Position numbers and translations under genes: made by a program
Part shown: positions 51,050 to 59,536 of the stretch, piece by piece
How positions within the stretch are numbered: position 1 is the first letter of the stretch
Layout: every line of letters starts with the position of its first letter
The notes under the pieces: generated by a model
Databases searched by the model: none
Told to the model about the DNA's origin: nothing
What the model saw: only the letters and a program-made list of their open reading frames with translations
DNA from: Pseudomonas allokribbensis
GTDB taxonomy: Bacteria; Pseudomonadota; Gammaproteobacteria; Pseudomonadales; Pseudomonadaceae
DNA: 64,000 bases
Reading direction: 5' to 3'
NCBI RefSeq assembly: GCF_014863605.1
Contig: NZ_CP062252.1
Coordinates: 310,001-374,000 of the forward strand

Positions 51050-51649
51050 ATGGCAATGGCAACTAATTTTGGCGATAAGACGCTGATCCTACTTGGAGGT
51101 AGCGCTGGGAAATTATTTGGTCGGGAACACCTGTACGAGCTCTCCACGGGCGACGTTCGCGAAGCGGTGAAGGCCGTCGACGTAAATCACCCTGGTTTTG
51201 TGAAGTACCTGGCTAACGCCAAGAGCAAAGGCTTGGAGTTCGCTGTTTTCCGTAATCGGAGAAACATTGGCGAGCGCGACTTGAAGCTGGGTGGGGCGCA
51301 GGAGATTCGAATTGTTCCTGTAATAGCTGGTAGCAAGCGCGCCGGCGTTCTGCAGACAGTGATCGGAGTTGCGCTCATCGTCATAGCGTCGTTCATGACC
51401 GCTGGCGCTGCGGCGACTGCGGTCATGGGTGCGGGGATTGGCACAGCCGCCGGTGGCGTTATCCAGATGCTCAGCCCGCAGGCTGGTGGTCTGAAGCAAA
51501 GCGCCGGGCCTGAGAACTCTCCGTCCTACGCTTTCGGCAGCGCCAAGAACACCACGGCCAGCGGTAACCCGGTCCCGATCTGCATCGGACATCGTCGGTG
51601 GGGTGGAATGATCATCTCGGCCTCGATCTACGCCGAAGACAAGGCGTAA
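51050..51649 (+). CDS. Lambda gpI-like tail assembly protein
   Basis: A 199-residue protein of the lambda tail assembly protein I family. The N-terminal ubiquitin-like part (LILLGGSAGKLFGREHLYEL, then REAVKAVDVNHPGFVKYLA) and a hydrophobic Gly/Ala-rich middle (VGVALIVIASFMTAGAAATA-like) are diagnostic. In siphophages it sits between gpK and gpJ in tail-tip assembly. Here it stands alone with no other tail or capsid genes, so it may alter the tail of a helper phage or be a relic. Confidence 0.82.
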   Translation: MAMATNFGDKTLILLGGSAGKLFGREHLYELSTGDVREAVKAVDVNHPGFVKYLANAKSKGLEFAVFRNRRNIGERDLKLGGAQEIRIVPVIAGSKRAGVLQTVIGVALIVIASFMTAGAAATAVMGAGIGTAAGGVIQMLSPQAGGLKQSAGPENSPSYAFGSAKNTTASGNPVPICIGHRRWGGMIISASIYAEDKA

Positions 51650-51717
51650 AGCGGTTATTGGGCTTTCAGCGAGCGCATGCTAGCGTCACGGCTTTATCAG
51701 TTACGGATGACGCCACC

Positions 51718-52071
51718 ATGCGCTTTCTTGAAGCCGCCGCTCTCGCCACCTCGACCCTTATTTTGGCTGGGTGCTATTCACCAAGCGCCCTTGTTGAAAA
51801 AGTGCCAGCGCTTTCAGCATCCTCCACCAAGACACCTAAAATCTACGCTCTATGTGTCCTCCCTCAATGGCAGGAGTATCGACCGGACGCCACCATGTCC
51901 GAAACAGAAACAGGCTATCGGATCATCAGCGGCAACGACATGAACACCAATGAGATCCTGAGCATTAGCAAAACCGCCTCGGGCAGCTCGGTGAAATTTT
52001 ACCAACGCGCGTACCTCGACTTTGGTTCAGGCAAAGAAAACGCCCTGCGGTCCACAAAAGCCTGTCTTTGA
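51718..52071 (+). CDS. Lipoprotein next to tail gene (possible superinfection exclusion)
   Basis: A 117-residue protein with a signal peptide and lipobox LAGC (Cys19), so it is membrane-anchored. The mature part is polar with two further Cys (ALCVLPQWQ and the C-terminal KACL). Lipoproteins encoded beside phage tail-tip genes often block receptor use by related phages, as in Cor/Llp. That role here is inference from position. Confidence 0.6.
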   Translation: MRFLEAAALATSTLILAGCYSPSALVEKVPALSASSTKTPKIYALCVLPQWQEYRPDATMSETETGYRIISGNDMNTNEILSISKTASGSSVKFYQRAYLDFGSGKENALRSTKACL

Positions 52072-52214
52072 TAAATAACCTGAATGCGGAGGTAGATCAT
52101 CTGATCCCACCACGCCCATTTGGTCTATATCAAGCAGAAATCAGTTTGAGACCGCCTAAATAGTTCACTACTTTTTGTCAACACTCATTGCCCTCAGCCC
52201 ATCAACGTGAACAG

Positions 52215-53072
52215 ATGGATTCTTCTACCAACATTCAAGTCAAGTCCATGACACCAACTAGAAGATGTAACCTATGTCTCAAGCGTTCCCTAATGACCGA
52301 GGATCACCTATTCCCACAGGGATTGGCCAAGCCAGGTCAGCGCAAAGTAACCAAAATCCTACATAAAGTTGATCCGAATTATCGAGGACACCAGGGCACC
52401 TTCTTGGCACAAAACGGGATAAAAAAAGCCACACTTTGCGCCGACTGCAACAATCGTGTTTTGGGAACAGATCTCGACCCGTGGTTAATCGAGCTCTATC
52501 GAGCTGCGTCTGAGGCGCTGAGGAGGGGGCGCTTCCCTGTAATAGAGCCGTTAGAGCTTAGGGGTATCAATATTAATAGAGTTGCTCGTGCTGTAGCCGG
52601 TCATTTATTAGCACTGGACGATGTTGCCCAGCCCCGGCACAGGATGGCTCGCCAATTGCGAAGGTTCGTACTCCGGGACGTTACAAAGCTACATCCATCT
52701 CTGCGCTTTCAAATGTGGCTGTATCCATTTAATAGGCAGGGCATTTTGAAAGACCTCAACCACGCGGAATTCGGTACTACTCAACAATATGATCCTCTTT
52801 GGATTTCCGCATTTAAAACCTATCCACTGGCATTTGCTTTTAGCACCGAGATCCAAAATCCAAATTACCGACTCAATGGAGTTCTCGATTTGACGCCTTG
52901 GGTAACTACGGACATAAACGGTCTTTTTGGAATTAACATCCCAACAAAACCGATCGTCGATGTGAACTGGCCATTCGCTCCCCATCGCAATGGCGCAATC
53001 CTGACAGGTGATAACGGCAGCGTAACAACAGCGCCCTATCGAAATCAGAAACGCAACCGAGCGGAAAGTTGA
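52215..53072 (+). CDS. HNH endonuclease-like protein (cargo)
   Basis: A 285-residue protein with a zinc-ribbon/HNH-type N-terminus (CNLCLKRSLMTEDHLFPQGL, then LCADCNNR), which pairs two Cys-x2-Cys knuckles with the HH/N motif. The rest (about 110-285) is unrecognised. AT-rich codon use sets it apart from the replication operon, suggesting independent acquisition. It is probably a defence or restriction-like nuclease. Start ATG 52215 has no strong RBS; ATG 52248 is an alternative. Confidence 0.65.
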   Translation: MDSSTNIQVKSMTPTRRCNLCLKRSLMTEDHLFPQGLAKPGQRKVTKILHKVDPNYRGHQGTFLAQNGIKKATLCADCNNRVLGTDLDPWLIELYRAASEALRRGRFPVIEPLELRGININRVARAVAGHLLALDDVAQPRHRMARQLRRFVLRDVTKLHPSLRFQMWLYPFNRQGILKDLNHAEFGTTQQYDPLWISAFKTYPLAFAFSTEIQNPNYRLNGVLDLTPWVTTDINGLFGINIPTKPIVDVNWPFAPHRNGAILTGDNGSVTTAPYRNQKRNRAES

Positions 53073-53636
53073 AATCACATGGGTAATATGGGTATCCACG
53101 GCTTGGGTAGTGATCAGAGCGGTGACCACCTCCAGTGACCACTCCCCGCTGGTCACTGACGTATCAAATTCCCTTTGCCGAAATGCGGCTTGGAAGACCG
53201 GCGCCAGATTCCGGCCGGCGTGTCTCGCGCAGTTCGTCGCACACGTCCGTAACGCACTGGGTCGATTCGCGAAGCCATCTCCCGGCAAGTTTTCACGCAC
53301 CCTTCACGCAGTGTCTTCACGCACGGGGTGCGGGTAACCCCTGTGGGAGCGAGCTGTTTGGCGTTGGTACGCAGTCAGGTGCGCACGCAGTCGCCGATGC
53401 GTACCGGTAGGAAGTTCGCACCCGAGGTTCGCACTTCTGGTTCGCACCCTCTTACGCGAAGCTGGTGCGAACCCGGCCAGTGGTTATCACGGATAATTTA
53501 CCAGTACGATCGGTTGTTTCCACTGCATATATCAGCGTTTTGCAGTGGCTTCCACTGACAACCTGAGCTAAAGATTAGATTACACGCGGTGGCTCTGCAC
53601 TGAACTAGCGTTCGCATGAGAATCGAACAGCTAATG
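53073..53636. other. Non-coding, iteron-like repeat region
   Basis: No gene. It carries three TTCACGCA words (53292, 53303, 53316), two ACGCAGTC words near 53374 and 53388, three GTTCGCAC words at an exact 13-bp step (53414, 53427, 53440) and an inverted copy, GTGCGAAC (53465). It resembles a plasmid or satellite origin or a multi-site operator. Confidence 0.55.
53414..53472. repeat. 13-bp iterons GTTCGCAC-N5
   Basis: Three direct copies lie at 53414-53421, 53427-53434 and 53440-53447, with one inverted copy at 53465-53472. The near one-and-a-quarter-turn spacing suits a protein array. Confidence 0.55.
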
Positions 53637-54191
53637 TCACTGGCAAAAATCGGGGTAATGCGTTTTGGTTCCTTTGCACCGGGGAAAACGCTTGCAGCCC
53701 CAGAATTTCCCGCCTGCATTCTTGCCTACCCTGGCGGTTCTTACTGACATACCTCCACCACAGATTGGGCATTTAACTTTGGACGAGCTCTTGGAGTGAG
53801 CTGCCTTTGGGGGTGGCACTGAGATGTTCGCTGGCGGCGGGATAACCTTCGTATCGATATTAGGCATTTCGATTTCGGTGGCGGTAGCGGTAGTTGGAAT
53901 CTCGCTATTTGCTCGAAGCTTCGCTAGCCACTTTTCCCTCCCTGCGCTGTATGCGACCACTGCCCAGACAGTCGCTCCAATGCTAAGCAAGAATTTTATA
54001 ACGCCAGCCGTTCGATCAATTCCGCCATGGGAGGAACATGCCCCACGCCGACCAATCGACGCAGAAGCCCAACCGTCACTACAAACAGCTCCGCCAAAAA
54101 GAATCGACAACAAGATCATCGCCCCCAGAAAGACGACTATTCCAACAAGCCAAGTCCGGTCCTTGGAATACAAAATTAGGCCTCTCATCAC
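53637..54191 (-). CDS. Membrane protein with topoisomerase-type C4 zinc finger
   Basis: A 184-residue protein with two transmembrane helices (about 15-34 and 64-84). A Pro/Thr-rich linker follows, then a C-terminal four-Cys zinc finger of the topoisomerase I type (CPICGGGMSVR, then WGCKRFPRCKGT, residues about 139-175) that would face the cytoplasm and could bind single-stranded DNA. It is a cargo gene, and the topology suggests sensing nucleic acid at the membrane. Confidence 0.75.
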   Translation of the reverse strand: MMRGLILYSKDRTWLVGIVVFLGAMILLSILFGGAVCSDGWASASIGRRGACSSHGGIDRTAGVIKFLLSIGATVWAVVAYSAGREKWLAKLRANSEIPTTATATEIEMPNIDTKVIPPPANISVPPPKAAHSKSSSKVKCPICGGGMSVRTARVGKNAGGKFWGCKRFPRCKGTKTHYPDFCQ

Positions 54192-55525
54192 ACATTATCG
54201 GGATCGGGCGTATGACCCGAACAAGCTTGGCACGTTGATATCACATCGGATTTGAATGGTCATCAACAGCTGTTTGGCCGTGCCGGTCTTGAGTGATGAA
54301 ACCAACACAGTGGCGCCACTACCTACTTTGACCACGCTTTGACGGAATGTGAGACAGGCATGACACGGAATCCATGCCCGGCGGGCGTCCGAGGCTTTTT
54401 CCACGCGGCGAGCCGTCAAAGAACCGGGCTTTGACGTCTCATACACCTCACAGACCCCAGACGGATTCTGGACAGGCTCTGGACAGATGTAGAGGCCCTA
54501 TATCATCCAAGTCTGCCCATAAGCCAAATACAGTGCTGGCTGGTGGCAGATCGGGCATGCGGCCGGATAGCTATCTCGTCCAGAAATAGGCAGGGGCGCG
54601 GCGGGCGCTTACGGGGCAGGGTTGCACGGTCCCCTCCCTAAAATACTCCGCCATTATCCTTGACCAGCCTTGACGGATTTTTTGACAGGCCTTGACGGTT
54701 TTCTCCGGCGCCAATATCAGTTGGACCGCTGAAAGCCAAGCCGAGCAAGGCTTTTCGGACATTCGCGCATCTTGGCCAGCACCAGCCCCGTCAAGAAATC
54801 AATAGGTGGCCGTCAAGGTAATTGCTCGGCCAATATCCAGACCCACCCTGGCGGGATGGGGGGGTGAAATACTGGGCCATAAAAATGCTTAGCGCGCCAG
54901 GCAATACTAGACTGGCCCTAGACGGATTTTCGCCGTAAGACCACTGGCAAACTGTCCGCAACCCAAGCAGCACGCCGCCGCCAACGTTAAAGGTGGCCTA
55001 CTGGTGCTTGATGCCCGTCAAGTATTTTCCGGATCTTCCAGCGACCTGACAGCAGGTAGGAGCAGGAGCTCGGTCAGCTTTCGAAGGACGCCCGGCGCGC
55101 TCTTTCGCAGAGAGCCAAGGCGTGCAATCAGGGAAATGCGCTTTTAGGCGGAAAAGGGAATTACCGGGATCTCGGTAGTTTATCCAGTACCTGCCATACC
55201 AAAATGGGAGCCCAGGCTAACTAGGAAAAATCCCGGACAACATCCTTTCGCGAAACACTATGCGAACGATCACTACCCTGATCCGGGGTGGTGCTGGCGC
55301 GAACGCCTGCGATGGTGGGGTTGCCGAGTAGTGGCATGGCCTTCGGTCTTTGGATCACCTACACTCCCCCCACAGAGCAACGCGACCTAGTGGTGAATTC
55401 GCTTCCTGTTGGGGTGTCTGTTAATCGACACGATTGGCGTGCTGCTCTAGAATCGCGCGCCCACAGCATTAATGCCGGAAGGGCCGAGCGTAATCCCTTT
55501 TCTTTGAGAAGGAGCTCAGAATCGA
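54192..55525. other. 1.3-kb stretch without a gene, rich in CCGTCAAGG words
   Basis: No open frame here has a credible start or known motif. Copies of CCTTGACGG or its complement occur at 54668, 54690 and 54810, with shorter forms at 54413, 54658, 54788 and 55015. It may be decayed coding DNA or a cis-acting region. Confidence 0.5.
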
Positions 55526-56305
55526 ATGGGAGGAGTAAGTCAGGTGGGGCAAGAGATGGCTGGGGCAGCTATGCCAATCAAGCTGGGCAAAGAGCCGCTG
55601 ATAGACGCAGTGTTCGAGATGCGTTTTGAAAGCGATGTGCCAGTCGCATCTATTTGGCCTGGGATGCTCTACAGCCAACTGCCGGGCGAAAAGTTTTTGG
55701 AAAACTTACCTCTGACCTCTCTGCCAAAGGAAATCCGTGACCAAGACCCAAATTTGATCCACTCTCCAATCTGCCGCATCAGTTGGGGAGACTTCTGGAT
55801 TTTGCTGGGCGACCACATTTTTTGCGTTGCAGCAAAGCTTCCATACCAAGGTTGGGCCAATTTTTCAGAAGCGATTCACACCGCATTTAGCGCGGTTTTG
55901 CGGACGCAGATGATAACTGCTGTGAATAGATGCTCTATTAAATATGTTGATATTCTTGACAGTTCACCTCTGGAGGCGAGCGACTGTTTCAATTTTGAGC
56001 TTTCGTTAGGCCGGCGCTCTCCAACCGGCAATAATTTCCATGTCAGAATGGAATCACGAGAAGGGGAGCTGCTTCATAGTATTCAGGTCGGCTCGGCGGC
56101 GCACTACGTCCTAGCGAACGGCACAACGCGAACGGGCCCAGTCCTTGATATTGATTCTGTGCTAGACCTACAAGCGGAAAACCCTCAGGTTTTCTTGGAA
56201 AAATTAGCTGAACGTACCGAACGGTTGCACACTGCCAACAAACGAGTAGTGTTCGATTGTATTTCTGCGGCCGCACTGGAGTTTTTGGAGCCTGTCTATG
56301 AGTAA
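55526..56305 (+). CDS. TIGR04255 family protein
   Basis: A 259-residue protein matching the sporadic TIGR04255 family. It has the typical opening PLIDAVFEMRFES, the middle VNRCSIKYVDIL, and the end FDCISAAALEFLE. Function is unknown, and family members are scattered on mobile islands. AGAAGGAG lies upstream of ATG 55526, and ATG 55571 (MPIKLGKEPL) may be the true start. It overlaps the next gene by 8 bases. Confidence 0.75.
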   Translation: MGGVSQVGQEMAGAAMPIKLGKEPLIDAVFEMRFESDVPVASIWPGMLYSQLPGEKFLENLPLTSLPKEIRDQDPNLIHSPICRISWGDFWILLGDHIFCVAAKLPYQGWANFSEAIHTAFSAVLRTQMITAVNRCSIKYVDILDSSPLEASDCFNFELSLGRRSPTGNNFHVRMESREGELLHSIQVGSAAHYVLANGTTRTGPVLDIDSVLDLQAENPQVFLEKLAERTERLHTANKRVVFDCISAAALEFLEPVYE

Positions 56306-56636
56306 CTACACTCTTCAGTTCTCCCCTGCAACCTACAGTGCCACTGCCTCCGCACTCGTACTCGCGGCTGTGATGGCCGCCCATTCCCAGGTAGAAGCTA
56401 TGGATAGCATTACTGGAAGAAACGTTTCAACCATGGTTGTCGGTAATTATCGAGAATCCGGCACAAGCCCAACCATCAGGGTTAACGTAGGTGAAACCGT
56501 TGAACTTGATATCCATCGATATCTGGACAACGCCTCCCAATCGTTTGTCACGCAGCTGTCAGGAGGCATGCAGCCCTTGGGGGCTGACTTTGCTGAGGTT
56601 CTTGAAGATAACTTCTGGGATCTAGTGCTAGGGTAA
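56298..56636 (+). CDS. Hypothetical partner of TIGR04255 protein
   Basis: A 112-residue protein. A mildly hydrophobic N-terminal third (residues 10-28) is followed by a beta-rich domain. Its start overlaps the TIGR04255 gene end by 8 bases and its stop is 9 bases before the third gene, so the three form one transcription unit. No family was recognised. Confidence 0.6.
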   Translation: MSNYTLQFSPATYSATASALVLAAVMAAHSQVEAMDSITGRNVSTMVVGNYRESGTSPTIRVNVGETVELDIHRYLDNASQSFVTQLSGGMQPLGADFAEVLEDNFWDLVLG

Positions 56637-56645
56637 TATTCTTGG

Positions 56646-57167
56646 ATGAACATTGATCGGTTTGATTACAAGGATTTTTTACCCTACTACCTCACAGCAG
56701 AGCAGAAGCTCGGATTGGCGGGAGCTCTTAGGGATTTCTCTGAAAAGACTAATCTTTATACTGCTGATTTTGCAGATGAAACCTTGCAAGGCGATCTTTG
56801 GGGGCAGACTCCGTTTATGGATTTTCCTTCAGGAAAAATTAGGTCTGTTCGAGTTCTGGTAATATCTAATAGTTGTGACGTATCTCCGGATAACAAACGA
56901 GAGCTGCCCATCTATATCACCTACGCTCCAGTAATAGGGCTGGCGGGCTACGCTAGCGTCTTGGAAAAAAGCGGAATTGATACGGACGCCATAAGATCCA
57001 AGATCCAGTCAATCCGCGAGCAAAAAATCACCAGCATGCTTTTTTTGCCTGTGGGATATGGAATGGATGAGGAGGGTGTAGCGCTCCTGGACAGAGTGAC
57101 CTCGATCCCTTACAAGTCGTTTGACAATCACGCCGAAAAAACAAAAAACAAAGCTGACTTCGCTTAG
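56646..57167 (+). CDS. Hypothetical third protein of the TIGR04255 operon
   Basis: A 173-residue soluble protein. RVLVISNSCDVSP (about residues 69-81) resembles a conserved SNSCD motif seen in small uncharacterised proteins, and the Cys/Asp there could be functional. The weak RBS and the close spacing tie it to the operon. Base composition is AT-rich. Confidence 0.6.
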   Translation: MNIDRFDYKDFLPYYLTAEQKLGLAGALRDFSEKTNLYTADFADETLQGDLWGQTPFMDFPSGKIRSVRVLVISNSCDVSPDNKRELPIYITYAPVIGLAGYASVLEKSGIDTDAIRSKIQSIREQKITSMLFLPVGYGMDEEGVALLDRVTSIPYKSFDNHAEKTKNKADFA

Positions 57168-57369
57168 CCAGATGGGCCATTACCTGCTTTCCTTTAAGTT
57201 GGCGATCCATTTTTGTAGGATGCATGAAGCGATCGCGCGCGGATGAGCTATCCAATAGATTATGGCGTTGTGGCGTCGCGTCTGGCGCTCTTCAGAGCGC
57301 GCGGCTTTAGCGAGCTTCCTGCGGGCTCCAATGTCCGCTGTGCCGCAATGGAACGACCGTCTTGAGGCG

Positions 57370-57942
57370 TCAATTGACGGGTATGGCCATCACGATATTG
57401 AACATCGATAACATTTTGCCAGCCTGAAGGTAAGCAAGAAGTATCAGCACGTAAGACGCCAAGACTAGCGAAACAGCAGACCACTGGCATACATCCCCAG
57501 CTCTCTCATGCCACTTCAAACGCTCAGCAAAAAAATACTGCGCCAGATAAGTAACGGCAGTTGCTATCCCTGTGCTGAAAAGCGCCCATCCGAGCAATGC
57601 CATGGTCGTTGCAAGAGCCTCAAGCCCCTCTGGCTTCAATGCTGACCAAGCAGACCCACCGAATGCTAGAAGCGCCGCAGCGGAGCCCCCTGATACCAAG
57701 AAGCATGTTTTTAGGGCACTAGTGCCAGCTTCCCAGCCGGACCTAACCATTTCAATATCCCATTGATGCGAATGCTCGGCGTCCTGAAGCTCTGTCTCGG
57801 GGGTGCCGGCGTTTTGCATTGCATGTTCTTTAAGTTGATCGAGATATTGATTTAAAGCATCGACGTTGACAGTCGTAAGACCTTTTTCCTTGTTGGTCTT
57901 CAGATCGTTCTGAAGAACCTCAATCGCTTGTTTCGCATCCAT
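57370..57942 (-). CDS. Hypothetical membrane protein (three TM segments)
   Basis: A 190-residue protein. Residues 1-70 are a charged helical domain (coiled-coil-like DALNQYLDQLKEHAM). Three hydrophobic segments follow at about 78-96, 106-130 and 152-176. Such helical-plus-TM proteins are common effectors in defence cargo. No family was recognised. It lies at the right end of unit 2, convergent with the TIGR04255 operon. Confidence 0.6.
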   Translation of the reverse strand: MDAKQAIEVLQNDLKTNKEKGLTTVNVDALNQYLDQLKEHAMQNAGTPETELQDAEHSHQWDIEMVRSGWEAGTSALKTCFLVSGGSAAALLAFGGSAWSALKPEGLEALATTMALLGWALFSTGIATAVTYLAQYFFAERLKWHERAGDVCQWSAVSLVLASYVLILLAYLQAGKMLSMFNIVMAIPVN

Positions 57943-58113
57943 TCCAGCTAACCCCTTGGATTTTGATTGGCGCTGATGATATCAGCCGTCAATTTTAAAG
58001 ACGTCGGGCCAAAAGGGGCCGCTGCTCAATCTGGGATGGATTGCTTCTGATGGGAAGGTTTGTGTGAGATAGGCCGTAGTGCGTATAACTGGTGAAAAGC
58101 CATCAGCTACTAA

Positions 58114-58137
58114 GAAACGGGGAGCGAACGGGGAAAA
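58114..58137. repeat. Right copy of 24-bp terminal repeat (integrase arm-site candidate)
   Basis: GAAACGGGGA-GCGAACGGGGAAAA has the same orientation as 41321-41344. It is 68 bases from the tRNA 3' end. Confidence 0.5.
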
Positions 58138-58162
58138 TTTCTGTTCACGGAAGCTGAAAACG

Positions 58163-58188
58163 AAAAAGGCCCACCGTAAGGTGAGCCT
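58163..58188 (-). terminator. Terminator of tRNA-Thr supplied by the island
   Basis: Read on the minus strand, AGGCTCACC-TTAC-GGTGGGCCT is followed by TTTTTC. It differs from the hairpins behind the displaced tRNA ends at 33.2 and 41.1 kb, so each unit seems to have brought its own terminator. Confidence 0.8.
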
Positions 58189-58204
58189 AAGTCGTTGTTC
58201 TATA

Positions 58205-58280
<76 letters not shown>

Positions 58281-58292
58281 GTGTGGGCGACG

Positions 58293-58320
58293 ATTATAGC
58301 GACTCGGTTGCTTCTGTAAA
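58293..58320 (-). promoter_or_regulatory. tRNA-Thr promoter
   Basis: On the minus strand TTTACA (58315-58320) is followed after 16 bases by a perfect TATAAT (58293-58298). A GC-rich discriminator before the tRNA is typical of stringently controlled stable RNA promoters. Confidence 0.8.
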
Positions 58321-58355
58321 CCCCTGAATTCAGACTATTTTTGCGCGGGCTCCGA

Positions 58356-59192
58356 TCAAGCCCGACGCAGGACGTTGCGCAGTTTCTGGATCGTTCGCCA
58401 GGCGCGGTTGTTCTGGATGGCGCGCAGTTGGGCTTCGGCGTGTTCGGCGCGTTGCAGAGCGGCGCTGATTTGTTGCAGGGCGTCGGCTTCGCCGGGGCTG
58501 ACGGGGTGGGCGAAGGGGTGGCCGAGGCATAGCTGGAAGTTGTCGAGTTGGCAGGGCGCCATGTCGAAGGCCGGTTTCAGATTCAGGTGTTCGTCGGCCA
58601 GGAAATAGCTGTTGAGGCCGTCGAAGCAAACGTTGGTGTAGCCGGCGTCGGTGACCAGGTGTTCCCAGGTGTGGTCGCGTTCGAACGGAGTTTCGATGAG
58701 GATGATCCATGGACGGAAGCGGCTGAAGTCCATGCCGCGCAGCACGGTCTCTTCGTGGCCCTCGACGTCGATTTTCAGGAAATGGATTTCGCGGCCGCTG
58801 GCGTGTTCTTCGCAAATCGAGGTCAGGGTCCGGGCCTGGACAGTGAGGCTGCGCACATCGAGGCCGAGATCGCGGCGCTCCTGGGCGGTGACGGGGTCGG
58901 CGGTGGACAGGCCGGTCCCGGGAATGCCGTAGAAGGTCACTTCACCGGGCTTATCACTGGCAATACATTGCAAGGTCGTGTCGCGCGGGCGTTGTTCGCA
59001 CAGGGCGTCGTGGAAGTTCTGCATCGGCTCGACGTTGATGCCGCTCCAGCCGCGATCGTAGAACGCCTTGGTGACCGAGTCGTGGGTCGGATCGTTGGCA
59101 CCGACATCGATGTAGAACCCGTTTTCAAAGAACTTGAGGGCGCGCCACAGGCGGATGTCTTCGAAATTCTGTGCGTAAGAGATGAACGTCAC
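58356..59192 (-). CDS. FkbM-family methyltransferase
   Basis: A 278-residue SAM-dependent methyltransferase. FYIDVGANDPTHDSVTKAFY (about residues 27-46) is the SAM-binding motif I, and HFLKIDVEGHEETVLRGMDF (about 137-156) is the hallmark of FkbM. The C-terminal ~45 residues form a coiled coil (ALQQISAALQRAEHAEAQLR). Such enzymes O-methylate sugars in surface polysaccharides or glycans. It lies just beyond the island and is chromosomal. Confidence 0.9.
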   Translation of the reverse strand: MTFISYAQNFEDIRLWRALKFFENGFYIDVGANDPTHDSVTKAFYDRGWSGINVEPMQNFHDALCEQRPRDTTLQCIASDKPGEVTFYGIPGTGLSTADPVTAQERRDLGLDVRSLTVQARTLTSICEEHASGREIHFLKIDVEGHEETVLRGMDFSRFRPWIILIETPFERDHTWEHLVTDAGYTNVCFDGLNSYFLADEHLNLKPAFDMAPCQLDNFQLCLGHPFAHPVSPGEADALQQISAALQRAEHAEAQLRAIQNNRAWRTIQKLRNVLRRA

Positions 59193-59536
59193 GGTCGCTC
59201 CCTGTCAGTCAGGTTCTTCTTGTTCGTGCGTGCGCTGCCGGCACAGTGTGAGCCTGTATAGCAAGGGTGGTGGGCAGTCGCAATTTTCCGTTGCCGGCGT
59301 CCGTGATTCGGCGGTTATGTCCTTTTGCTTGGGGGCTTATGCACAACAGGCGTTTAATTCGACAGGGTCAGGCGGGATTTTGTGGACGGGTTCTCATTTG
59401 AATCGCAAATCCCTGTTTTACCGGTTTTTTATTCATATGAACAAAAAATGACCAGGGCTGTTAATGGCTTGAAACAGCCGTGGATATTGGATCCACGATA
59501 AATCCATCAACAGAGTTATCCACAGGCTGCAAGGAA
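59193..59536. other. Intergenic region
   Basis: No gene. It should contain the FkbM-gene promoter. There is a CGTGGAT-ATTGG-ATCCACG dyad (59479-59497) and a TTATCCACA DnaA-box-like word near 59516 ahead of the next gene's stop. Confidence 0.55.

Noticed and set aside
53414..53447. CRISPR array
   Set aside because: The repeats are 8 bases at a 13-bp step, far too short for CRISPR, and no cas genes are present.
54571..54762. 63-residue minus-strand frame in the CCGTCAAGG interval
   Set aside because: No RBS, no motif, and it overlaps the repeated words; not supported as a gene.
59515..59523. Chromosomal replication origin from a DnaA-box-like TTATCCACA
   Set aside because: It is a single box with no dnaA/dnaN/oriC neighbourhood.
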